A DNA stretch of 64,000 nt from Candidatus Hydrogenedentota bacterium (GTDB lineage Bacteria > Hydrogenedentota > Hydrogenedentia > Hydrogenedentales > CAITNO01). The translations under genes and the position numbers were made by a program. The stretch is taken from positions 1 through 64,000 of the forward strand of contig CAITNO010000101.1 in NCBI GenBank assembly GCA_903893795.1, in the 5' to 3' direction. A model generated the notes under the pieces. It ran no database searches, had not been told where the DNA came from, and saw nothing but the letters and a program-made list of their open reading frames with translations. Shown in pieces: positions 47,030 through 54,727 of the stretch. Numbering within the stretch: position 1 is the first letter of the stretch; each line of letters begins with the position of its first letter.

Positions 47030-48153
47030 GGCGCGAGGGCTCCGTGGGTCCGTTCTTCCAGCAATTGTGCATAGACCGCCAGGGTGCGTTCCACCATGCG
47101 GGGTGCGGTGAATTCCTCATCCACCAGGCGGCGCCCCTCGGCCGCCATGCGCCGGGCCTCGTCTCCATGCAGCAGGCAGTCCACCAGCGCATTTCCCAAG
47201 GCGGCGGCATCGCGCACGGGCACCAGCCAGCCAGTGCGGCCGGGAACCACCATCTCGTCGGCACCGCCCGCGCGGGCGGCCACCACGGGCGTGCCCGCGG
47301 CAAGGGCCTCGAGAATGGAGGTGCCGAGGCCCTCGGACCAGCTTGACGACACATAGACCGTCCCGGCGCGAATGACGCGCGGCGCGTCTTTACGCTGGCC
47401 CAAAAAGCGGACGCAATCCTGCAAGCCCAATTGGGCGGCTTTCTTTTCCAAATCGGAGCGCAGGGAACCGCCCCCGGCGATAACCAGCCACAGGTCCGGA
47501 ACAGACTTTCGGGCCAGGGCGAGGGCGTCCAGCAGGTTGGCGTGGTCCTTGTGGCCCTCCAGCGAACCGGCGGACACGGCCAGCGGAACGCCTTCGGGCA
47601 CGCCCATTTCGGCGCGGGAGAGCGGTTCCACATCCACACGGGCAAGGTCGACAGCGCTGTGCACGACGGTGAGTTGGTCACCCACAGTCCCAAATTCGCG
47701 CATGACCTCGGCCACCTTGTAGGAGACGCAGACGATGCGGTCGGGCCGGGCGTATTTCCAGCGGTTAAGCCAGTGGCCCTTGGGCGGAAAACTGACGCGG
47801 CGCGCCGCGATGATTTTCGGACGGGACTTGCCCAAGAACAACCCCGCCAGCACGGCGATACTGTGGGCATGGCTGGTGTGGGCGTGGATAATGTCGATGT
47901 GCTCGCGGGAGCAGATTCGCGCGAGACGCCACGCGCTGTACAGGTCGAATTCGCCGCGCAGGGGCAGGGAAATCCGGGTGACCTTTGCGCCGCCGTGATC
48001 ATTGGTCAGGAAGGGAGAACCGCTCTTTCCGGCCAGCCAGACGGCGTGGCCGCGCTCGGCCAATCCCTGAACGAGCCAACTGGCCTGCTGCTCGCCGCCG
48101 CGCCAGCCGGTTTGTTCGTCCAGGTGAAGGATTCTCAAGGTTGTCGTTCCCAT
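47026..48153 (-). CDS. Family 4 glycosyltransferase
   Basis: A 375-residue GT-B enzyme. The N-terminal acceptor domain has QTGWRGGEQQASWLVQGL and DIIHAHTSHAHSIAVLAG. The C-terminal donor domain has VSAGSLEGHKDHANLLDAL, SSWSEGLGTSILEALAAG with the EX7E-type glutamates, and the late VVPGRTGWLVP. It is likely to transfer a hexose in LPS or exopolysaccharide synthesis. Its stop overlaps the family 2 gene; upstream are two hairpins and the second family 4 gene. Confidence 0.9.
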   Translation of the reverse strand: MGTTTLRILHLDEQTGWRGGEQQASWLVQGLAERGHAVWLAGKSGSPFLTNDHGGAKVTRISLPLRGEFDLYSAWRLARICSREHIDIIHAHTSHAHSIAVLAGLFLGKSRPKIIAARRVSFPPKGHWLNRWKYARPDRIVCVSYKVAEVMREFGTVGDQLTVVHSAVDLARVDVEPLSRAEMGVPEGVPLAVSAGSLEGHKDHANLLDALALARKSVPDLWLVIAGGGSLRSDLEKKAAQLGLQDCVRFLGQRKDAPRVIRAGTVYVSSSWSEGLGTSILEALAAGTPVVAARAGGADEMVVPGRTGWLVPVRDAAALGNALVDCLLHGDEARRMAAEGRRLVDEEFTAPRMVERTLAVYAQLLEERTHGALAP

Positions 48154-48157
48154 GTAG

Positions 48158-48220
48158 GACAGCCGTCCTCGGCTGTCGGCTTGTGACCAATACTCGGAAC
48201 GTCAGGCGGGGGCGCCTGAC
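48158..48220. repeat. Two perfect hairpins between glycosyltransferase genes
   Basis: GACAGCCG-TCCT-CGGCTGTC (48158-48177) and GTCAGGCG-GGGG-CGCCTGAC (48201-48220). Both stems are perfect 8-mers with 4-base loops. Neither has a T-run. They may tune expression inside the operon or be repeat insertions. Confidence 0.7.
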
Positions 48221-48226
48221 CTGCAT

Positions 48227-49381
48227 TTATTGCGGTCGGCGCTGGCGGTGAATCTCGATGGCGCGCCGGTAGGCGTGCTCGGTCCGCCGGGCAAAGACCT
48301 CCAGCGTGAAGTCGGCGAGCACGCGCTGGCGGCCCATGCGGCCCATGCGTGCGCGCAAGTCGGCCGATTCGGCCATGCGCCGCAACGCCCCGCCGAGCGG
48401 TTCCACCGTTCCCGCATGCACCACCAACCCCTCGACACCGTCGGAGACAATCTCTTTCAGGCCGCCGTAATCGGAGGCAATCACGGGGATTTCGAGCGCC
48501 ATCATTTCCTTGAGGCTGAAAGAGGAGGTGTCGCAGTCGATGGAGGGCTGCACGCCGATATCCACCGCCTGAAGACAGGCGTCCATGTCCTCGCGGAATC
48601 CGGCAAAGGTGATGCGGTCGGCAATGCCCAGGCTGGCGGCGAGGGCTTTCAGTTCCCCCTCCAGCGAGCCCTGGCCGAGGCAGAGTATCTTGATTGCGGG
48701 ATAGTGTTTTGCCAGTTGCGCCACGGCGCGAAAGAGAAACTGATGGCCCTTGGCGGGCACCATGCGCGCAACAATGCCGCAGACCAGGTCGGCGTCGCCG
48801 TAGCCAAACTCCGCCCGAGCCGCGGCGCGCCGTTCCGGCTCGGCCTTGTACCGTTCCGCATCCACGCCGTTGTGGATGGAGCAAAGCCGCGTGGCTTCAA
48901 AGGAACGCTGGCCCGACAGGGTCCGCCGGACCACGTCGCAGACCACAATCTGATAATCGGTCCAGTCCCGGTTGAGCAGACGGTTGGGCAGATGGTCTTT
49001 CACCGTGTAGGTGTTGTGGCGGGTGCGCACGAGACACACGGGGAACCCGAGCCCCCGGTTGGCCAGGGCCAGCGACCAATGGTCCTGGGAACCGTTGACA
49101 TGCAGGATGTCGGGCTTTGCCCGGCGAATGAAGCCCCGGGCGCGGCGCAGGTCGGCGGCCCAGGAAAAGGGACGCAAGCCGCCGCGGAAATTGAAATTGC
49201 CGATTACCTCGCATCCGGCCTCGCGGGCGCCTTCTACCAGCACACTGCCCGGACGGCACCCCACCGTCACCCGGTGGCCAAAGCGGACGAGTTCGCGGGC
49301 GAGGCTCAGCAGGTAGCGCACCTGGCCGCCGCCCTGCAGGTGGAAGTCGGCGATGAGAATGTTCAGTCGCGAATCGTCCAT
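48227..49381 (-). CDS. Family 4 glycosyltransferase
   Basis: A 384-residue GT-B enzyme. N-terminal LIADFHLQGGGQVRYLLSLAREL and DILHVNGSQDHWSLALANRG form the acceptor domain. CSIHNGVDAERYK starts the donor domain, with VPAKGHQFLFRAVAQLAK and SSFSLKEMMALEIPVIASDYGGLKE carrying the nucleotide-sugar glutamates. It follows the small 71-residue gene by 35 bases and leads the glycosyltransferase group. Acceptor and donor unknown. Confidence 0.9.
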   Translation of the reverse strand: MDDSRLNILIADFHLQGGGQVRYLLSLARELVRFGHRVTVGCRPGSVLVEGAREAGCEVIGNFNFRGGLRPFSWAADLRRARGFIRRAKPDILHVNGSQDHWSLALANRGLGFPVCLVRTRHNTYTVKDHLPNRLLNRDWTDYQIVVCDVVRRTLSGQRSFEATRLCSIHNGVDAERYKAEPERRAAARAEFGYGDADLVCGIVARMVPAKGHQFLFRAVAQLAKHYPAIKILCLGQGSLEGELKALAASLGIADRITFAGFREDMDACLQAVDIGVQPSIDCDTSSFSLKEMMALEIPVIASDYGGLKEIVSDGVEGLVVHAGTVEPLGGALRRMAESADLRARMGRMGRQRVLADFTLEVFARRTEHAYRRAIEIHRQRRPQ

Positions 49382-49416
49382 GGACTGCTGACTTTCCCCC
49401 GGTTGAGGACGGCGGT

Positions 49417-49632
49417 CTAGGCGGTCGGTTCGGGAGCGTCCGGAACGGCCGCTTCGGCGTCTTCGCCGGCATATTCCAGCGGCAACTCGGCCAAGATGCT
49501 CCGTTCGGACTCAAGCAATGCCTGAATGCGCGAATTGGACTGTTCAAGCATGTCGAGCGCCGCCGCGAGTTCATCCTCGACAGATGCGAATTCCTCGGAA
49601 CGTATGATGGAAATCTTGTCTTTTCGGGACAT
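49417..49632 (-). CDS. Small 71-residue acidic, coiled-coil-prone hypothetical protein
   Basis: It starts MSRKDKISIIRSEEFASVED, continues with a Leu/Glu-rich heptad-like helix (ELAAALDMLEQSNSRIQALL) and ends in an Ala/Glu/Pro acidic tail. The longer frame upstream runs through repeat DNA, so I chose the ATG at 49632, with GAGG nine bases before. It leads into the glycosyltransferase genes on the same strand. Family not recognised. Confidence 0.6.
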   Translation of the reverse strand: MSRKDKISIIRSEEFASVEDELAAALDMLEQSNSRIQALLESERSILAELPLEYAGEDAEAAVPDAPEPTA

Positions 49633-49700
49633 GAATACGACCTCAGGACTGATGATTGTTGATTGGTTCAGCGAGGCGAAATGATAACACAGCGCGGTAG

Positions 49701-49737
49701 GGTGCGTGAAGTTTTGCAAAGCAAAACGAAACGGACC
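49701..49737. repeat. 37-base palindromic repeat (family P37)
   Basis: GGTGCGT at the left, CGGACC at the right, inner arms TTTTGC and GCAAAA around AAA. The inner arms differ completely from the 44896 copy yet still pair. Confidence 0.65.
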
Positions 49738-49769
49738 GTGTTCCCGGGAGTGACGGGCGCTCCCGGTAG

Positions 49770-49877
49770 TTAGCGGTTTCTGGCGAAGTCGTGCATGGCG
49801 CGAAGATTGTCCAAAGGCGTGTCGCGGACCACTTGGCAGCCGGCGCTGACGATAATAGCGGTCGCCGCAAGCGGCAC
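49770..49877 (-). pseudogene. Decayed 3' fragment of a UroD-like gene
   Basis: It matches the 3' end of the UroD-like gene (53663-about 53770) over about 105 bases. The translation gives VVRDTPLDNLRAMHDFARNR then a stop, against VVRDTPLENLRTMHDFARTR in the intact gene. One extra base (ATTATCG versus ATATCG) breaks the frame. Nothing of the 5' part is present. It probably derives from an old duplication or a lost paralogue. Confidence 0.75.
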
Positions 49878-49942
49878 GCCCCGACCTCCGACCGCGGGCG
49901 ACTGCATGGATCAGGCGGCGATGCGAGATGTAAAATGCGGCT

Positions 49943-52453
49943 ATGAACAGCAAGGCTAGGGCGTCTGTGTGGGAGAGAATCCGGCGGAGGCATGATAATG
50001 CGCCGCCGTTTGCATCCACCCGCGCAGCCCTGTTTTCCTACGAGATGGGCCGGTCTGGACTATACCTGCCCACATTGACGCTGGTCTTCTGGGCCATCGG
50101 CGCGGCGCTGTACGGACCGGCCTCAGCCTATCTGGCCGATCCAGCCAACCGGGACAGTTGGCATTCGTATATGTTCTTCTTTATCACGCAAGTGCTGCCT
50201 TCGCTGTCCCTGCTGCTCTCGGCGCTGACATGGCAGTTCTATATGGAATGGCGCCCGCGTCCCAAGAAGAAACTCCGCGGTCTGGATTGGATGGCACGCG
50301 TTCCGGTGACCAAGCAGGAACGAGCGCGGGCGCGAATGCAGGCGGCCGCCGTGAACCTGGGCATCATGCTGGGCGGAATTGCCGCACTTAACGTGCTGTC
50401 TTTTTTGCTGGCGGAACATTCAGCCGCGGTCGGACTGCTGGGCGGCGCCTGGAAACATGGCGAAACAAGCCTGCGCGAGATGGTAATGATCTGCTTGGGG
50501 CCCGTGCTGGTCACCGGGCTGCTGGCTTGGATCGCAATGACCTCTGCTTGGGGTGTTTTTGCCCTGTTTTACACCGCTGTGTTGGGATTTCAATCCATGA
50601 TCCAGCCGCTCGTCTGCAAGGCAAATGGCGGCAACTGCGGCCAATCTGGAATGGCACTGTTTGGATATGCCGCCTGGTTCACCCTGCTGTATCCCACGCT
50701 GCTCATATTGTCCTGCTTGCCCACGGGAGTCTGGCGGGGCCTGATTTCGCGCCGCGCAGCATGGCTGTCAACAGCGGCATGGCTCCTGCTTGCCCTGGCG
50801 CTATATCCCTCTGCCCAGCTACCCGGCCCGTCCTGGTCCGCTCCTTGGGTAAATCCGACCGGGCTGGCCATCGGTTGTCTCTGCCTGTCGGCGTGGGTCG
50901 TTCTCGGCTGGGTGAGCATCGTGTTCCGGATGCGCGGCAACGAAGTGTGGTCCGTGCAGCGGGAGAATCCGGAGCAGCACGCCCGGTTCAAAGTGCCGCA
51001 CTCAACATCCCGCCAACTGGGAGGCGTGTTTATGGTGGTCTTGGCCGCAGCGATATGGACCTGGCTGCGCTGGCCCGTAGAACCGGCCGCAAAGTCAACG
51101 CTGCGAAGCCAGGGTCTGCCCGCCGATTCGATAGAGTTGGACCGCTGGTATGCGACCGTGCCGCCGGAGGAGAACCTGGCGCTGAAATATCAGGCGGCCG
51201 CGGACACGGAATTCTGCCAATACAAGGCGTGGATTAAGTTTCTCGACGCGAAGGCAGGAACCGCAGCAACGCCGGAACGCAAAGCACTGGAAGACAATGT
51301 GCTGGTGTGCGGACACCCGGAAGTGGAGCGCACACAGCCCATCCCGGCGGAAGTGTGGGATTCCACACAAGATTATTGGAACTTCGTTGGCCTGCCAGTG
51401 GCGGAAATGCTGCACGAGATAGCTCGGTCCGGCCTGTGGAAGAGCCGCTATCCCGTCCATTTGGAACGGGGATTTTCGGAGGAATTCCTTCATCACTCGC
51501 CCCTGCGCAGGCTGGCCGGCATTCTGGTCCTCGAAGGATGGATAGCGGCGGCGGAGCGTCGTCCGGAAGATGCAGTGAACGCACTGTCCTGCGTCTTTCC
51601 CATCGCCAACTCCCTGAGCGATGAACCGACAGGCCTATCCCAACTGGTGCGCTTTGCAATCCTGGGGCTGGCCGTTCAAGGGTTGGAGAATGTGGTCAAT
51701 CGCAGTGAACTGTCTGACCCGCTGCTGGCCCGCATGCAGGAATGCCTGACCAGTGCCGTGCCGCCGTTGTGGCAGGGGCCGATCATAAACAGGGCGCTGA
51801 CGGGAGAACGCGCGATGTCCCTCGACTATGCAGGGGAGTATTATCTGTTGTTGGCGGCAAACGACAAAGCGGAACCAGTCGAAGGAGTGGTTCCGGCCAT
51901 CAGCGTTGGGCTGCCCCTGATCAATTTGCTGGGTTCGGACGCCTTTGAACGGGCCATATTCGCTAATTCCTTCAGACTGATTCAAGACGCTTCGAACGAG
52001 GCGGCCCGGACAGGCACTCCGCCTGACATCATGGCCGCACTGCGCTGGAAAGAGAACTCCTTTCTGGCGTTCCGAACACCCATAGTCAACGCGCTCATGC
52101 CGGCATTCGACCGTGCCTTCACGTCGGAGTTGCGCATCCGCGCGCAACTGGACCTGGCCAGGACAGCGCTGGCCGTGGAACGGTTCCGGTTGGCAAACGG
52201 AGGGTTGCCGGAACGGTTGGAGGACGTGGTGCCCGCGTTTCTGGACCGGCTCCCAACGGACCCATGGAATGGCGGGAATCCCGTGTCATACCGGGTGAGG
52301 GACAATGGTGAGTTTGTGGTGTACAGTTTCGGCAAGAACAAGACCGATGAGAACGGCGAGGAAATGAAAGACTGGTGGGCCAAGGGGGACATCACGTTTA
52401 CGGTGGCGCCACCACAAGTGCGGCAGCAGCCGCAGGTGGCGGGGGCACTGTAG
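49943..52453 (+). CDS. 836-residue membrane protein with pseudopilin-like C-terminal tail
   Basis: No full-length family recognised. The first half (about 1-390) has eight or so hydrophobic helices (for example VTGLLAWIAMTSAWGVFALF and VFMVVLAAAIWTWL) and resembles ABC-2-type permease membrane domains. From about 400 the protein is soluble, with helical stretches. The last 120 residues (LDLARTALAVERFRLANGG, PERLEDVVPAFLDRLPTDPW, YSFGKNKTDENGEE) resemble the C-terminal part of type II secretion pseudopilins (GspG-like). No ATPase gene is adjacent. The start ATG 49943 is provisional. Confidence 0.75.
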   Translation: MNSKARASVWERIRRRHDNAPPFASTRAALFSYEMGRSGLYLPTLTLVFWAIGAALYGPASAYLADPANRDSWHSYMFFFITQVLPSLSLLLSALTWQFYMEWRPRPKKKLRGLDWMARVPVTKQERARARMQAAAVNLGIMLGGIAALNVLSFLLAEHSAAVGLLGGAWKHGETSLREMVMICLGPVLVTGLLAWIAMTSAWGVFALFYTAVLGFQSMIQPLVCKANGGNCGQSGMALFGYAAWFTLLYPTLLILSCLPTGVWRGLISRRAAWLSTAAWLLLALALYPSAQLPGPSWSAPWVNPTGLAIGCLCLSAWVVLGWVSIVFRMRGNEVWSVQRENPEQHARFKVPHSTSRQLGGVFMVVLAAAIWTWLRWPVEPAAKSTLRSQGLPADSIELDRWYATVPPEENLALKYQAAADTEFCQYKAWIKFLDAKAGTAATPERKALEDNVLVCGHPEVERTQPIPAEVWDSTQDYWNFVGLPVAEMLHEIARSGLWKSRYPVHLERGFSEEFLHHSPLRRLAGILVLEGWIAAAERRPEDAVNALSCVFPIANSLSDEPTGLSQLVRFAILGLAVQGLENVVNRSELSDPLLARMQECLTSAVPPLWQGPIINRALTGERAMSLDYAGEYYLLLAANDKAEPVEGVVPAISVGLPLINLLGSDAFERAIFANSFRLIQDASNEAARTGTPPDIMAALRWKENSFLAFRTPIVNALMPAFDRAFTSELRIRAQLDLARTALAVERFRLANGGLPERLEDVVPAFLDRLPTDPWNGGNPVSYRVRDNGEFVVYSFGKNKTDENGEEMKDWWAKGDITFTVAPPQVRQQPQVAGAL

Positions 52454-52667
52454 GGGAACGGAACGCAGTTAAAAGAGGCCCCACACACACTTTCCAAAGG
52501 AGTGATTTCCAAAGCAGTTGGACAGCCGTCCCACACCGGAAAGACCCTGCGTGGCTTCCGTGCAAGCGGTTGAATTGACTTCGGGAGCGGGAAAAGTATT
52601 GCACGGCGCGAAAGGTATCGAATCGCGGTGCGTTCCGCTTCGCTCCGGGCAGCCTACGAAGACGGCC

Positions 52668-53276
52668 TCACAGCACCGCCCGAACCGTGTCTCCCGGCGG
52701 ACCGGTCCCGGCTTTGTTCGCCGCCGACACCCGGTACTCCAATTCCCTGCCGCGCGGCTGGTTCTCCAGCGTGGCCGACGGCAGCACCGCCAGGCCGACG
52801 CTCTCCCAGACGCCTTCGGGCAGCACACGCCGCTCCACCGCGTACGCCGACACGGCTCCGCCGTCTGTCGGCTTTTTCCACCGCAGCACCACCCGGTTCG
52901 TGCCCTGCTCCGTCATGACCAGCAAGCGCGGCTGCCCCGGCACGGCCAGCCGGGTCCGCGAATCGCGCGCACCCCAGCCCAATCCCTTCAGTTTGGCCGC
53001 GTCCCCGCGCGCGGTGAATTCCGCATAGCGCAAATCACTGCGCAAGTCCTCCTTCAACGCCGCCAACGCGGCCACTTTCGCCTTCACCGCCTCGTCATAG
53101 GCCGACTCCGCCGCATCCACCGCAGACTTCGCGGTCATAAACGCGTCCAGCGTCGCTGCCAGCGCACTCGGTCCCACCGGCGGCGCGGGAAAAGCCGCCG
53201 CCTGATTCGTCAACCCACCAACCAAGGACCGCGCCAACGCCGCAATCTCATCCTCCCGATAGGGAAAACGTGCCAT
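52668..53276 (-). CDS. Fibronectin type III domain protein
   Basis: A 202-residue protein without signal peptide. The N-terminal half (1-100) is helical, Ala-rich and coiled-coil-prone (AKSAVDAAESAYDEAVKAKV). The C-terminal half (about 115-200) is one fibronectin type III domain: GQPRLLVMTEQGTNRVVLRWKKP (region), AYAVERRV and LEYRVSAANKAG. Proteins of this architecture occur in Planctomycetes and related bacteria. Function unknown. Confidence 0.75.
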   Translation of the reverse strand: MARFPYREDEIAALARSLVGGLTNQAAAFPAPPVGPSALAATLDAFMTAKSAVDAAESAYDEAVKAKVAALAALKEDLRSDLRYAEFTARGDAAKLKGLGWGARDSRTRLAVPGQPRLLVMTEQGTNRVVLRWKKPTDGGAVSAYAVERRVLPEGVWESVGLAVLPSATLENQPRGRELEYRVSAANKAGTGPPGDTVRAVL

Positions 53277-53562
53277 GGCTGCATCTCCCTGCCATAACTG
53301 GGCTTAAGCCCTGCCAATCCCGGCCCCATCCTCCGTAGACAGGGCCTGCAACCGCCAAATCCACATTCATTCTATCCGATCTTCGATAACTTGTCAATAG
53401 ACTGCTGTTGAATTCTATAAGAATTCACTTAATTTCTTCTGCATTTCAATAATACTTTTATAAACTTCTATACATTCTTACTATACTTTAATCTATTATT
53501 CATGCACTTCCCATCAATCTTAACAGATCATAATTGGATTCTAACAGGAATACGCATAAGTA
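53277..53562. other. AT-rich intergenic region
   Basis: About 53370-53530 is strikingly AT-rich against GC-rich surroundings, with runs such as TTATTCATG and TTTTATAAAC. No ORF or clear promoter pair stands out. It precedes the FN3 gene start and two P37 repeats. Confidence 0.6.
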
Positions 53563-53599
53563 GGTGCGTAAAGGGGTGCGAAGCGCCCCGCAACGCACC
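53563..53599. repeat. 37-base palindromic repeat (family P37)
   Basis: Outer arms GGTGCGT/ACGCACC, inner arms GGGGTGC/GCGCCCC around GAA. It is one of two adjacent copies. Confidence 0.75.
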
Positions 53600-53625
53600 A
53601 TGCTAGACGCCGATATGGGGGAAAC

Positions 53626-53662
53626 GGTGGGTTGCGTTCCGCTTCGCGGCACTTCACCCACC
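53626..53662. repeat. 37-base palindromic repeat (family P37)
   Basis: Outer arms GGTGGGT/ACCCACC (both changed relative to GGTGCGT/ACGCACC, keeping pairing), inner arms CCGC/GCGG around TTC. It ends directly at the stop codon of the UroD-like gene. Confidence 0.75.
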
Positions 53663-54670
53663 CTACCGGGTGCGGGCGAAGTCGTGCATGGTGCGGAGGT
53701 TTTCCAAAGGCGTGTCGCGGACCACTTCGCAACCGGCACTGACGATATAGCGGTCGCCGCAGGCGGCGTGGCAGACGGCCAGCATCGCCCGGATGCCTTC
53801 GGGGGTGCCGTTTCGCAACATGGAAACCGGGTCAATGTTGCCCAGCAGCACCTGGTCCGGACCCATGGCAGTGCGGGCGTCGGCCATGCTGACCATATGG
53901 TCCAGGTCGACGATCTCACAGCCGAGGCGGCCCATGCCCTCAAGGATGGGCGAGGTGTTTCCGCAGATGTGCAGCCGCGCCATGCCCCCGGCGGCGTGGA
54001 TGCCGTCAACCAACTGCTTCTCGTACTGCCACACGTATTCTTCGTACACCATGGGACCGACGAGCGAGGCGGCGGCGTCGCCGACGCCGATGATGTCGAC
54101 TCCCGCGTCGATCTGCGCCCTGGCGAAGGCGAGCCCCGTTTCGACCGTGAAGGCCATGAGGTCGCGCACGAAGTCAGGGTCCTCAAAGAAGTCCATCATG
54201 ACGTGGTTGATGCCCCGCAGGTCCGCCGCGAGCGCGATGGGACCCTCGACCCATCCCTCGATGAACTTTTCCCCGCCCGTCTTTTCCCGGAACAGTGCGC
54301 CCGCGTTGACACGGTCGGTCATGCGCCCCCCGCCCAGTGGGTCGGGCTGTTTCAATGCAACGAGGGCCGCCTTGTCGGCCAGCAGGGCATTGCCCTCGTC
54401 GAGCGCAGGCGGCTGGTCGTCAAACCACACGACGGGCGCGCCGCAGTCGGCCGATTCGCGGGCCGGGTCGGAGATGGAGGAGACAAAATCAAAGTCATGG
54501 TCTTCGGCGACGCGCAACTGCCCCTCGACCAGCAGGCGGTAATCGGCGGCGTATTTGCCGTAGGGCACGCCGATGTGGTCGGCCGCGAACATCATGGTGA
54601 TGGGCATGTAGGGGATGACATCGAGCGCTTTGCCGTCGATGCAGGCGCGGATGCGTTCGTAGCCGTTCAT
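53663..54670 (-). CDS. Uroporphyrinogen decarboxylase-like (MtaA/CmuA-type) protein
   Basis: A 335-residue TIM-barrel protein of the URO-D superfamily. It includes HEM-E and corrinoid methyltransferases such as MtaA/MtbA. MNGYERIRACIDGKALDVIPYMP at the start and GDAAASLVGPMVYEEYV, RLHICGNTSPILEGM and LLGNIDPVSMLRNGTPE are typical. HxCGN in the barrel resembles the zinc ligand region of methylcobamide:CoM methyltransferases, so a methyl-transfer role is more likely than haem synthesis. A fragment of a sister gene lies at 49770-49877. Confidence 0.85.
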   Translation of the reverse strand: MNGYERIRACIDGKALDVIPYMPITMMFAADHIGVPYGKYAADYRLLVEGQLRVAEDHDFDFVSSISDPARESADCGAPVVWFDDQPPALDEGNALLADKAALVALKQPDPLGGGRMTDRVNAGALFREKTGGEKFIEGWVEGPIALAADLRGINHVMMDFFEDPDFVRDLMAFTVETGLAFARAQIDAGVDIIGVGDAAASLVGPMVYEEYVWQYEKQLVDGIHAAGGMARLHICGNTSPILEGMGRLGCEIVDLDHMVSMADARTAMGPDQVLLGNIDPVSMLRNGTPEGIRAMLAVCHAACGDRYIVSAGCEVVRDTPLENLRTMHDFARTR

Positions 54671-54727
54671 GGTGCGTTCTCCGTTGTTGGCGGGTTGATC
54701 GGTGGGCCGCCGCTGGAAAGTATCGTT

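Noticed and set aside
53663..54670. hemE (haem synthesis) assignment
   Set aside because: The sequence looks like the methyltransferase branch of the URO-D superfamily and no haem genes are adjacent.
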